NCBI RefSeq assembly: GCF_900091515.1
Contig: NZ_LT607410.1
Location: forward strand, 6,076,001 to 6,140,000
DNA: 64,000 bases
Origin: Micromonospora purpureochromogenes
Lineage (GTDB): Bacteria; Actinomycetota; Actinomycetes; Mycobacteriales; Micromonosporaceae
Direction of reading: 5' to 3'
In this document: piece by piece, positions 8,489 to 16,177 of the stretch
Layout of the letters: each line of letters opens with the position of its first letter
Position numbering within the stretch: the stretch's first letter is position 1
Translations under genes and position numbers: made by a program
The notes under the pieces: model-generated
Databases searched by the model: none
What the model was told of the DNA's origin: nothing
The model's input: only the letters and a program-made list of their open reading frames with translations

Positions 8489-9457
8489 TCACTTTCCCAC
8501 TCGGGCGCGGATCAGCCTCGGCACCGCGGCCAGGCCGGTTACCGGCCGGAACTGCCGGGCGGCGGTGACCAGGGCGGCGTACTCGTCGGCGCCGAGGTCG
8601 ATCTCGGCGGCGGCCGCGTTGCGCTCCATCTGCTCCACACCGGACGCGCCGGGGATGGCCACCACGTTGGGGTGGTGCAGCAGATAGGCCAGCGCGATCT
8701 GGCTGGGGGTGGCGTCGTGCGCGTCGGCCACCTCGCGCAGCGTCATGATCAGGGCGGTGCCGCGTTCCAGGTTCTCCGGCAGGAAGTACGGGTTGGCCCG
8801 GCGCACCGCCCCGCTCGGCGGGTGCTTCGCGTCGTACCGCCCGGAGAGGAAGCCCTGCGCGAGCGGGCTGTACGCGATGACGATCCGGCCGGCCTGCTCC
8901 GCGTACGGGATCAGGTCCTCCTCCGGGCCCCGGTCGATCATGCTGTAGCGGACCTGGTTGCTCAGCACCCGCCGGCCCAGCGCGGCCTCGGCGAACCGCC
9001 AGCGGCGCAGGCTGTAGTTGCTGACGCCGACCTCGGCGACCAGGCCGACGTCCTGCAACGCGCGCATGCCGCGCATGGTGGTGGTGTCGGCGACCACCGG
9101 GTTGGGCTGGTGCACCTGGTAGAGGTCGATGCCCTGCACGCCGAGGCGGGCCGCCGAGGCGACCGCCCGCTGCTGCACCACCGGGGCGACCGGCAGGATC
9201 GGGAAGATCTTGCTGGCCACCACGACCTTCTCCCGGTCGGCGCCGAGAGCGGCCCCGAGGATCCGCTCGCTGCGGCCGAAGCCGTACAGCTCGGCGGTGT
9301 CGAAGAGGGTGACCCCCAGGTCGAGCGCCCGCCGCACGATGTCCGCCGCCCGGCGCTCGTAGTCGGGGCCGTAGCCCCACTCCTTGGAGCCGAACTGCCA
9401 GGTACCGAGACCGATCTTGGAGATGGGCTTGGGGGTGTCGAGCGGGACGAAGCGCAT
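8489..9457 (-). CDS. aldo/keto reductase
   Basis: This 322-aa cytosolic NADPH-dependent oxidoreductase has the AKR barrel signatures: GLGTWQFG, the catalytic Asp and Tyr in LFDTAELYG, the Lys in ASKIFP and the His in YQVHQPNP. The coenzyme region IPGASGVEQMERNA is also present. The substrate cannot be read from sequence. It is divergent from a second aldo/keto reductase at 9525, and the hemerythrin gene is coupled downstream. An oxidative or carbonyl-stress role is inference. Confidence 0.93.
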   Translation of the reverse strand: MRFVPLDTPKPISKIGLGTWQFGSKEWGYGPDYERRAADIVRRALDLGVTLFDTAELYGFGRSERILGAALGADREKVVVASKIFPILPVAPVVQQRAVASAARLGVQGIDLYQVHQPNPVVADTTTMRGMRALQDVGLVAEVGVSNYSLRRWRFAEAALGRRVLSNQVRYSMIDRGPEEDLIPYAEQAGRIVIAYSPLAQGFLSGRYDAKHPPSGAVRRANPYFLPENLERGTALIMTLREVADAHDATPSQIALAYLLHHPNVVAIPGASGVEQMERNAAAAEIDLGADEYAALVTAARQFRPVTGLAAVPRLIRARVGK

Positions 9458-9524
9458 GGGCTCGAAGCTACCCCCGCAGACCGGGACGGCACGCCCGTTC
9501 CGGGACGCGGATAGGGTCGGCGTC

Positions 9525-10514
9525 GTGACCTACCTCGCCGCTGATCAGCGTTACGACTCGATGACCTACCGACGGACCGGGCGCAGTGGGCTGCGGCTGC
9601 CCGTCATCTCGCTCGGCCTGTGGCACAACTTCGGGCCGGACCGGCCCTTCGAGCGGCAGCGGGACATCGTCCGACGCGCGTTCGACCTCGGGGTCACCCA
9701 CTTCGACCTGGCCAACAACTACGGCCCGCCGCCCGGCGCGGCGGAGGAGGCCTTCGGCCGGCTGCTGGCGACCGACCTCAAGCCCTACCGGGACGAGTTG
9801 ATCGTCTCCACCAAGGCCGGCTACCTGATGTGGCCCGGCCCGTACGGCGAGTGGGGCTCCCGCAAGTACCTGGTCTCCTCGCTGGACCAGTCGCTGCGCC
9901 GGATGGGGCTGGACTACGTCGACATCTTCTACTCGCACCGGTTCGACCCGGACACCCCGCTGGAGGAGACGATGGGCGCGCTCGACGCCGTCGTCCGCTC
10001 CGGCAAGGCGCTCTACGTCGGCATCTCCAACTACGACTCGGAGCAGACCGCCCGGGCCGCGGCGATCCTGCGTGACCTGGGCACACCCCTGCTGATCAAC
10101 CAGCCGTCGTACTCGATGTTGAACCGGTGGACCGAGGACGACGGCCTGCTCGACACGCTGGCGGAGGCCGGCGCGGGCTGCATCGCGTACAGCCCGCTGG
10201 CCCAGGGCCTGCTCACCGACCGCTACCTCGCCGGCATTCCCGAGGACTCGCGGGTGCGCACCAGCGTCTTCCTCAACGAGAGCGACCTGACCGAGGAGAA
10301 GCTGGCCACCATCCGCGGCCTGGGCCGGGTGGCCGAGCGGCGGGGGCAGACCCTCGCCCAGCTCGCCCTCGCCTGGGCGCTGCGTGACCCGCGGATGACC
10401 AGCCTGATCATCGGCGCGAGCAGCGTGGCCCAGTTGGAGGGGAACGTCGCCGCGGTGCAGAACCTCGACTTCACCGCCGAGGAGCTGGCCGAGATCGACG
10501 GCCTGCTCGGCTGA
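9525..10514 (+). CDS. aldo/keto reductase, YghZ/Kv-beta-like
   Basis: This 329-aa reductase resembles the E. coli YghZ (L-glyceraldehyde-3-phosphate reductase) branch: MTYRRTGRSGLRLPVISLGLWHNFG, HFDLANNYGPPPGAAEEAFG (catalytic Asp and Tyr), STKAGYLMWPGPYGEWGSRKYL and FYSHRFDPDTPLEETMGALD. The GTG at 9525 gives a short leader before MTYRRTG, and the internal ATG at 9561 is the alternative. YghZ relatives detoxify methylglyoxal and triose aldehydes. It shares the 67-bp intergenic region with the divergent reductase, so the two may be co-regulated. Confidence 0.92.
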   Translation: MTYLAADQRYDSMTYRRTGRSGLRLPVISLGLWHNFGPDRPFERQRDIVRRAFDLGVTHFDLANNYGPPPGAAEEAFGRLLATDLKPYRDELIVSTKAGYLMWPGPYGEWGSRKYLVSSLDQSLRRMGLDYVDIFYSHRFDPDTPLEETMGALDAVVRSGKALYVGISNYDSEQTARAAAILRDLGTPLLINQPSYSMLNRWTEDDGLLDTLAEAGAGCIAYSPLAQGLLTDRYLAGIPEDSRVRTSVFLNESDLTEEKLATIRGLGRVAERRGQTLAQLALAWALRDPRMTSLIIGASSVAQLEGNVAAVQNLDFTAEELAEIDGLLG

Positions 10515-10523
10515 GCCGCCCAG

Positions 10524-10566
10524 GCGCCCCGGCCGCCGTCCACCTCAGGTGGCGCGGCCGGGGCGC
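10524..10566. terminator. bidirectional hairpin terminator
   Basis: A perfect 13-bp GC stem (10524-10536 with 10554-10566) encloses a second stem, CCACC/GGTGG, with a TCA loop. It sits between the convergent ends of the aldo/keto reductase (10514) and the LPMO gene (10580), where a shared terminator is expected. Confidence 0.75.
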
Positions 10567-10579
10567 GGCGGCATGGGGG

Positions 10580-11491
10580 TCACCAGATGCGGCGGCGGCC
10601 GGCGCGGTGGTTGCGCACGTCGCAGGCGCGGCCGGTCGGAACGGTGCCGGCCCGGCGCAACCGCATGGCGACCAGCGCGGCGAGCAGCACGGTGACCGCC
10701 GCCGCCGCGCCGACCACCAGCCGGAGGCTGTCACCGCCGAGGCGGGTCACCGACGCCACGGGTACGCCCGGATCGCCCGGCACCGGCGCCGCGGTGAACC
10801 CGGGCACGGCCGTGCTGGCGGCGCGCGGCGCGACGGCCGGGCTGGCCGCTGCGGTGGGCGTGGCCCGCTCGGCGTCCCGGAACACCACATCGGAGCAGGA
10901 GTAGTAGCTGTCCGGGGTGTCGGAGTTCTGCCACACGGTGTAGATGAGGTGCCGCCCGGTCAGCCCAGCCGGCAGCCGGCCCGCCAGCTGGTACGACCCG
11001 TTGCGCAGCGGCGGGTCGGTCATCGTCAGGAACGGGCGCGGCGAGAGGTCCGTCCAGGTCAGCGCGCTCTGCGGGTCGTAGCCGGGGCGCGTGGCGTAGA
11101 GCCGGAAGGTGCCCTTGTGCGGGATGGTCCCCCGGTAGCGGAAGGTGAACTTGGCCCCGGCGGTCAGCTCCGTCGCGGGCCAGTCGGTGCGCGGCAGGTC
11201 CAACCCCCGGTACGCCGACAGCCCGCCGCTGCACAGCTCCCCGTCCGGGATCCGCTCCCGGTCCCGGCCGTTGACGCCGAAGACCCGGATGTTGTCCCAC
11301 TCCCGTACCGCCGCTCCGGCCCGGACGGCGGCCCGGCAGGCCGGAGTCGCGGCGTGCGGGCCTTCCGGGCCGCAGGCCGCGGACCGGCTCAGCGGGCTGG
11401 TGGGCGCGCCGTGCGCGGCGGCGGGGGTCGCGGTCGGCAGGACGCTCGCGGCGACGGCCGCGAGGACGGCGAGCACTCGGCGTACGGTCAT
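10580..11491 (-). CDS. AA10 lytic polysaccharide monooxygenase with C-terminal membrane anchor
   Basis: This 303-aa secreted copper enzyme has a signal peptide (MTVRRVLAVLAAVAASVLP...) that ends just before HGAPTSP, so the mature protein starts with His, the first ligand of the copper histidine brace. The second His is in TIPHKGTFRLYATRPGYDP. The family signature YYSCSDVVF follows a TGRHLIYTVWQNSDT strand. AA10 enzymes oxidatively cleave chitin or cellulose. A Pro/Ala/Thr linker, a transmembrane helix (LVVGAAAAVTVLLAALVAM) and an Arg-rich tail follow, so it is probably anchored to the cell surface rather than released. The ATG at 11491 has GGGAGG 7 bases upstream. Confidence 0.9.
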   Translation of the reverse strand: MTVRRVLAVLAAVAASVLPTATPAAAHGAPTSPLSRSAACGPEGPHAATPACRAAVRAGAAVREWDNIRVFGVNGRDRERIPDGELCSGGLSAYRGLDLPRTDWPATELTAGAKFTFRYRGTIPHKGTFRLYATRPGYDPQSALTWTDLSPRPFLTMTDPPLRNGSYQLAGRLPAGLTGRHLIYTVWQNSDTPDSYYSCSDVVFRDAERATPTAAASPAVAPRAASTAVPGFTAAPVPGDPGVPVASVTRLGGDSLRLVVGAAAAVTVLLAALVAMRLRRAGTVPTGRACDVRNHRAGRRRIW

Positions 11492-11618
11492 GATGGACCT
11501 CCCGAGCACTGGTACGGGCGGGAGACGCCAAAGGTTCGACCGGCGGCCGGGGGTGCCGGGGATCACGGTCCGCCATCGCCATTCCAACCTGGACTAGCCA
11601 GCCCCGGCATGCCGACGG

Positions 11619-12119
11619 TCAGGCCACGAGAGCCTTGGCCATGATGTGCTCACGGCGCACGCCGTCGGGCATGAGGTCGCCCAGCTCACCGGTGTCACGG
11701 AAGCCGTTGCGCCGGTAGAGCGCCCAGGCGTTCCGGTTGCCCTCCACCACGGCCAGGCGCAGGGTCTCCGCGCCCACCAGCCGAGCCCACTGCTCGACCG
11801 CCCGGACGAGGTGGTCGCCCACGCTCCGGCCACGTCCCACCGGCGCCACATACATCGAGATCAGCTCGACGACGCCGTCCTGAGCGGTCGGCACCCCGCT
11901 GGCCATTCCGACGGGCTGCCCGTCGAGCATCCCGATGATGTTGTACGAGCCAGGGATGGCCAGCCGACCGCGCCAGCGTTCCTCGCGGTCGCCCTCGCCC
12001 TGCCAGTCCGCCAGCCGGGAGCCGAACGCGTACGCCGCCTCCGCCAGCGCGGCGAGCCGCAGCTCCCGCCACATCTTCCAGTCGCCCTCGCTGAGCACCC
12101 GCGTCTCGATCTCGATCAT
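11619..12119 (-). CDS. GNAT family N-acetyltransferase
   Basis: This 166-aa single-domain GNAT enzyme has a beta-bulge and pyrophosphate loop in VVELISMYVAPVGRGRSVGDHLVRAVEQWA, with Q/RxxGxG/A replaced by RGRSVG. LRLAVVEGNRNAWALYRRNGFRDTGE is typical of motif B. It transfers an acetyl group from acetyl-CoA to an amine of unknown identity. I chose the ATG at 12119; the upstream open frame to 12473 is not coding. It is divergent from the CapA-like gene. Confidence 0.9.
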   Translation of the reverse strand: MIEIETRVLSEGDWKMWRELRLAALAEAAYAFGSRLADWQGEGDREERWRGRLAIPGSYNIIGMLDGQPVGMASGVPTAQDGVVELISMYVAPVGRGRSVGDHLVRAVEQWARLVGAETLRLAVVEGNRNAWALYRRNGFRDTGELGDLMPDGVRREHIMAKALVA

Positions 12120-12258
12120 GCGGGGAGGATGCCGTGGGTGCGGGGAGCGGGCAACCCGGTATCCGGTGACGAGGTGTGCCGACCGGCCCTGTCGGCCGGC
12201 GGCCACCTCCGTCGGCGGCGGTGCGGCATCATCCGCCGCTGATCGGGAAGAGCCGGGC

Positions 12259-13404
12259 GTGCGCCTTTCCGTCATCCGCATGCTGCTCGTCGCCGCGCTG
12301 GTGGCCTCGCCTACCGCGGCCGGGGCAGCCCGTGAAGAGACGATCCACGACCGGTTGGCCGGCACCGTCACGTCGACGGCTCCGGCGGGGGCTCGGCAGG
12401 TCACCATCCTGGGCTCGGGCGACATCCTGGTGCACCCACCCACCTGGCAGCAGGCCGGCGCCGACGCGGTCAAGGCCGGTCGGCCAGGTTACGACTTCGA
12501 CCCGATATTCGCCCCCATCCGGCCCGCGGTCGAGTCCGCCGACCTGGCCATCTGCCACCTGGAAGCGCCCATGGGTCCCGGTGCGCCGGCGGACTTTCCC
12601 CGGTTCCGCGCCCCCACCGACCTGGGACCGGCCATCAGAACCGCCGGCTACGACACCTGTTCGACGGCCAGCAACCACTCCTTCGACCAGGGCGAGCAGG
12701 GCGTCTACGCCAACCTCGACGCGCTCGACGCCGCCGGGCTGAAGCACACCGGCACCTTCCGTAGCAGCGCCGCACAGGCCACCCCCACCATCTACCAGGT
12801 GAAGGGCGTCAAGATCGGGCACCTGTCCTGGGCTGCGCACTTCAACGGCCACCCGCCGCCACCGGACAAACCATGGCTGGCCAACCGCATCGACGTGCCC
12901 GCCATCAAAAAGGCCGCCGCAGCAACCCGCAAGGCCGGCGCGCAGATCATCGTCCTGTCCGTCCACTGGGGCACCGAAATGGAACACACCCCCGACCGGG
13001 ACCAGGTGCGCTGGGCCAACGAGTTGATCGGCGACCCGGACATCGACCTGATCATCGGACACCACGCCCACGTCGTGCAGCCCTTCGAGAAGGTCGGCGG
13101 CAAGTGGATCACCTACGGCGTCGGCAACACCCTCGCCCGGCACGACTTTCCCAAGGACGCCAACCGCGAAGGCGTCCTGGCCAAGTTCACCTTCACCGAA
13201 CAGGCCGACCGCCGATGGACCGTCACCCGGGCCGAGGCAATCCCCATCTGGCTCTCCCTCAAGCCCACCATCCGGGTCCTCGACCTCGCCCGGCTCCCGG
13301 CCGTCGACCGGCGGCGAGAGACGTACCGGGCCGCCATCGACCGGATCAGCGGCTACCTCGACGCCCGTGGGGGCATCAACGACGGCCTGCAGATCGCCCG
13401 CTGA
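12259..13404 (+). CDS. CapA/PgsA-like secreted metallophosphatase-fold protein
   Basis: This 381-aa protein starts at a GTG with GGGAAGAG upstream. An N-terminal signal sequence (MLLVAALVASPTAAGAA) is followed by the CapA (PGA_cap) fold: ILGSGDILVHPP, SADLAICHLEAPMG, STASNHSFDQGEQG, HWGTEMEH and GHHAHVVQPFE, in which the Asp, Asn/His and GHHxH positions form the calcineurin-like metal centre. The family is linked to poly-gamma-glutamate capsule synthesis in Bacillus. No capB or capC genes lie nearby, so its polymer or lipid substrate is unknown. Confidence 0.88.
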   Translation: MRLSVIRMLLVAALVASPTAAGAAREETIHDRLAGTVTSTAPAGARQVTILGSGDILVHPPTWQQAGADAVKAGRPGYDFDPIFAPIRPAVESADLAICHLEAPMGPGAPADFPRFRAPTDLGPAIRTAGYDTCSTASNHSFDQGEQGVYANLDALDAAGLKHTGTFRSSAAQATPTIYQVKGVKIGHLSWAAHFNGHPPPPDKPWLANRIDVPAIKKAAAATRKAGAQIIVLSVHWGTEMEHTPDRDQVRWANELIGDPDIDLIIGHHAHVVQPFEKVGGKWITYGVGNTLARHDFPKDANREGVLAKFTFTEQADRRWTVTRAEAIPIWLSLKPTIRVLDLARLPAVDRRRETYRAAIDRISGYLDARGGINDGLQIAR

Positions 13405-13590
13405 CCCCCCTTGTGGAGAGCCCGGTCGGTAGGCCGAGCCGGTCCCCGCCGTAGGGAGAGTTTGGGTGCCGGGGGTGGGGGAAGACACGAGCGCCGAGCG
13501 GGCCGGTCGGCTCGACCCGGCTGGACCGGCCCGTCCCGTCAGCGGCACCGTCGGTGCGGGCCTCGCCAGGACACCCGAGGAGGAGCGACG

Positions 13591-14052
13591 ATGGCCGACG
13601 CTCGACGAAGCACGACCGGGGCCACCGCCAGGCCCACCAGCGCCCGGAAGGCCACCGGGGCCAGCAAGGCCCCGATGAACCGCAAGGCGGCGGCGAAGAA
13701 GGTCGCGGCCGCCACGAAGCGGGCCACCGGGGCGAGCGTGGCCAAGAGCCCGGGTGAGAAGCCCACCCCGACGACGGCGCGGGTGGCCCGGAAGAAGGCG
13801 ACCTCCGCGACGGCCGGCCCGACCCGCACCCCGACCGCCAAGGCGGCCGCCGCCAAGAAGGCGCCCGCCGCCAAGAAGGCAGCCCCCGCGATGAAGGCAC
13901 CCGGAACGAGGGCGGCGACGAAGAAGGCGCCGGCGAAGAAGGCCGCGGCTGCCCGCGCGCGGACGACCACGGCCACCCCGGCGCCGGCGAGGAAGGCCAC
14001 CACCATGGAGTCCTTCGGCAACCGGCGCACGGCCCGCAAGACCAACCGCTGA
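13591..14052 (+). CDS. Lys/Ala-rich histone H1-like protein
   Basis: This 153-aa, extremely basic, low-complexity protein starts at an ATG with GAGGAGGAGC upstream. It has repeated AAKKA(P/A) blocks such as AAAAKKAPAAKKAAPAMKAP, like the C-terminal tails of eukaryotic H1 and of bacterial HU/HBsu-type fusions in actinobacteria. It lacks a recognisable globular HU domain. Charge-based binding to DNA or RNA is inferred. It stands alone between the CapA-like gene and tRNA-Ala. The GC-rich repeats keep long open frames on the other strand, but this frame has the ribosome site and a biased composition known in proteins. Confidence 0.75.
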   Translation: MADARRSTTGATARPTSARKATGASKAPMNRKAAAKKVAAATKRATGASVAKSPGEKPTPTTARVARKKATSATAGPTRTPTAKAAAAKKAPAAKKAAPAMKAPGTRAATKKAPAKKAAAARARTTTATPAPARKATTMESFGNRRTARKTNR

Positions 14053-14331
14053 CGGTCCGCCGGTGCCGGGGCGGCACCGCCTCGGCCACGTCCGGTGACC
14101 TGCGGCACACGGCGGCCACGCTGCTGCTCGCCCGGGCTTGCCGGCCAGGGTGCTCATGGAACTCGTCGGTCACTGGCAGATCGACGTCACGTCGTGCCCA
14201 CCCAGCTCGTGCAGGCCGTTGGTGCGATGGAGAGCGCGCTGTGGGGCGCGGGCCGGTAAGGTCGGCTACTTCTCGCATCGGATACGACGAAGGGCGCCCG
14301 TCATCTCTGACGAACGCCCTGGTCTCAAGGG
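14053..14331. other. non-coding gap before tRNA-Ala
   Basis: About 280 bases separate the histone-like gene and the tRNA. I see no convincing gene or repeat here. It should hold the histone-gene terminator and, on the minus strand, the tRNA 3' trailer. Confidence 0.5.
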
Positions 14332-14404
14332 TGGAGCCGAGGGGACTCGAACCCCTGACCCCCACACTGCCAGTGTGGTGCGCTACCAGCTGCGCCACGG
14401 CCCC
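14332..14404 (-). tRNA. tRNA-Ala (anticodon GGC)
   Basis: A 73-nt cloverleaf is read on the minus strand. The acceptor stem is GGGGCCG/CGGCTCC with one G-U pair. The D arm is GCGCAGCTGGTAGCGC, the anticodon loop is CTGGCAG (GGC, reading GCC alanine codons), and the T arm is GGGGTTCGAGTCCCC. The discriminator is A, and CCA is not encoded. No integrase or duplicated tRNA end is seen nearby, so it is not occupied as an attachment site here. Confidence 0.95.
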
Positions 14405-14494
14405 TTGCTGTCGTCCCCGATGTCCCGGGCACGCAGAGAACTATACACACGCCGCCCGGCATGGTCATCTCGCGGGGTCACCACCCCGCCGCGG

Positions 14495-15049
14495 CTAGTT
14501 CAGTGCCACGTCGGGCGGGAAGTGGGCGACCGCCGCCATCATTCCGCCCTGCCTCCGCAGCACCATCGGCCACAGGTCGTCCGGCCGGTCGACGAAGGCG
14601 TCGCCCGGCAGCGCGTCGAAGACGAACCAGGAGCCGTCCGCGATCTCCTGCTCCAACTGGCCCGACCCCCACCCCGAGTAACCGGCGAAGACCCGGATGC
14701 CGCCGATGCCGTCGCGCAGCTTCTCCGGGTCGGCCGACAGGTCGACGGTGCCCACCGCGCCGGAGATCTGCTGGAAGCCCTTCAGCCGGCGCATCGGGTG
14801 CCGCATCCGGGCGAGGCAGATCGCCGAGTCCGGCTGCACCGGGCCGCCTTCGAACAGCACAGCGGGGTGCCGGGCCAGGTCGCTCCAGTCACCCAGCACG
14901 TCGGCGACCGGCACCTCGGTCGCCCGGTTGAGCACCACGCCGAGCGCCCCGCCGGCCTCGTGGGCGACCAGCAGCACCACCGTGCGGTCGAAGTTCGGAT
15001 CCTTGAGGGCCGGGGTGGCGACCAGCAGCCGCCCGGTCATCGACTCCAT
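14495..15049 (-). CDS. YqgE/AlgH family protein
   Basis: This is a small cytosolic protein of the UPF0301 family: MTGRLLVATPALKDPNFDRTVVLLVAHEAGGALGVVLNRATE is the N-terminal signature, and YSGWGSGQLEQEI is the conserved surface motif. Its biochemical activity is unknown; the Pseudomonas homologue AlgH influences alginate regulation. Starting at ATG 15049 it is 184 aa. An ATG at 15085 would add 12 residues, and the GGAGGAGGG near 15070 fits neither start perfectly. Confidence 0.88.
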   Translation of the reverse strand: MESMTGRLLVATPALKDPNFDRTVVLLVAHEAGGALGVVLNRATEVPVADVLGDWSDLARHPAVLFEGGPVQPDSAICLARMRHPMRRLKGFQQISGAVGTVDLSADPEKLRDGIGGIRVFAGYSGWGSGQLEQEIADGSWFVFDALPGDAFVDRPDDLWPMVLRRQGGMMAAVAHFPPDVALN

Positions 15050-15235
15050 GGCTCGACCGCCGATCGCCCGTCCCTCCTCCTGCATTTCGGACACCGTCAG
15101 CCGCGCGCCGGGTCGTGGAACCGGTTGCCGTCGGCCATCCGCGCTGTCACCGCCATGCCTGGCACCATAGCCTGCGCCCGGGGCGGTGGCTAAGGTCTGA
15201 CCGGCGGGTGATCGAGCGGAAACGAGGGAGGGTCG

Positions 15236-16039
15236 ATGGGGCCGACGGCGGACATCGCGGTGATCGGCGGGTCGGGGCTCTACGCGCTCCTGGACGGCGC
15301 CACCGAGCACGTGGTCGAGACGCCGTACGGGGCGCCCTCGGACCCGATCACCCTCGCGGAGGTGGGCGGGCGGCCGGTGGCCTTCCTCCCCCGGCACGGC
15401 CGCGACCACCGCTACCCGCCGCACCTGATCCCGTACCGGGCGAATCTGTGGGCGCTGCGGTCGCTCGGGGTACGACAGGTCGTCGCCCCGTGCGCGGTGG
15501 GCGGTCTGCGTCCGGAGCTGGGCCCGGGTACCTTCGTGGTCCCCGACCAGCTGATCGACCGGACCAGCGGCCGGGCTCAGACCTACTACGACCGGGGTGC
15601 GGTGCACGTGCCGTTCGGCGACCCGTACTGCCCGGTCGGGCGGCGTACGCTGCTGGCCGCCGCGGCCGGCCGGGACGTGGCGGCGGTGGACGGCGGCACG
15701 GTGGTGGTGGTCGAGGGTCCGCGCTTCTCCACCCGCGCCGAGTCCCGCTGGTACGCCTCGATGGGCGGCACGGTGGTCAACATGACCGGCCACCCGGAGG
15801 CGGTGCTCGCCCGCGAGCTGGCCCTCTGCTACACCTCGATCGCGCTCGTCACCGACCTGGACGCCGGCGTGCAGGCCGGCGAGTCGGTCACCCAGGAGGA
15901 GGTGTTCCGGGTCTTCGCCGAGAACACCGACCGGCTGCGCGGGGTGCTGCTGGACGCGGTGGGCGCGCTGCCGACCGACCGGGACTGCCCGTGCGGGCAC
16001 GCCCTGGACGGCATCAAGACCCCCTTCCCGCTGCCCTGA
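15236..16039 (+). CDS. mtnP: S-methyl-5'-thioadenosine/thioinosine phosphorylase (PNP/MTAP family II)
   Basis: This 267-aa trimeric-type nucleoside phosphorylase has IAVIGGSGLYAL (phosphate loop), LPRHGRDHRYPPHLIPYRANLWAL, and VEGPRFSTRAESRWYASMGGTVVNMTGHPEAVLARE. The NMTGHPE purine/ribose site is typical of MTAP rather than of classical purine nucleoside phosphorylases. It cleaves methylthioadenosine to adenine and methylthioribose-1-phosphate in methionine and polyamine salvage. The ATG at 15236 has GGGAGGG upstream. Whether it prefers MTA or methylthioinosine cannot be decided here. Confidence 0.88.
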   Translation: MGPTADIAVIGGSGLYALLDGATEHVVETPYGAPSDPITLAEVGGRPVAFLPRHGRDHRYPPHLIPYRANLWALRSLGVRQVVAPCAVGGLRPELGPGTFVVPDQLIDRTSGRAQTYYDRGAVHVPFGDPYCPVGRRTLLAAAAGRDVAAVDGGTVVVVEGPRFSTRAESRWYASMGGTVVNMTGHPEAVLARELALCYTSIALVTDLDAGVQAGESVTQEEVFRVFAENTDRLRGVLLDAVGALPTDRDCPCGHALDGIKTPFPLP

Positions 16040-16177
16040 CCGTCCCCGGCCGGGTGCGCCGAGCCCGGTGAGCGGGAAAGCGCCCGACTTGTCCGCCTTC
16101 CCCCGATAGATTCGGCAGGTCGGGGACCTCTGTCAGGGCGGGCGCCGGCACGCGCCGGGACAGGGAGGCGGGGGGCG

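Noticed and set aside
13376..14398. Minus-strand frame over the histone-like gene and tRNA-Ala
   Set aside because: It runs into the tRNA and mirrors the repeat-rich gene; composition is Ser/Pro/Arg-rich without a recognisable domain.
14332..14404. tRNA-Ala as an occupied integration site
   Set aside because: No integrase gene and no repeated tRNA 3' end are seen nearby.
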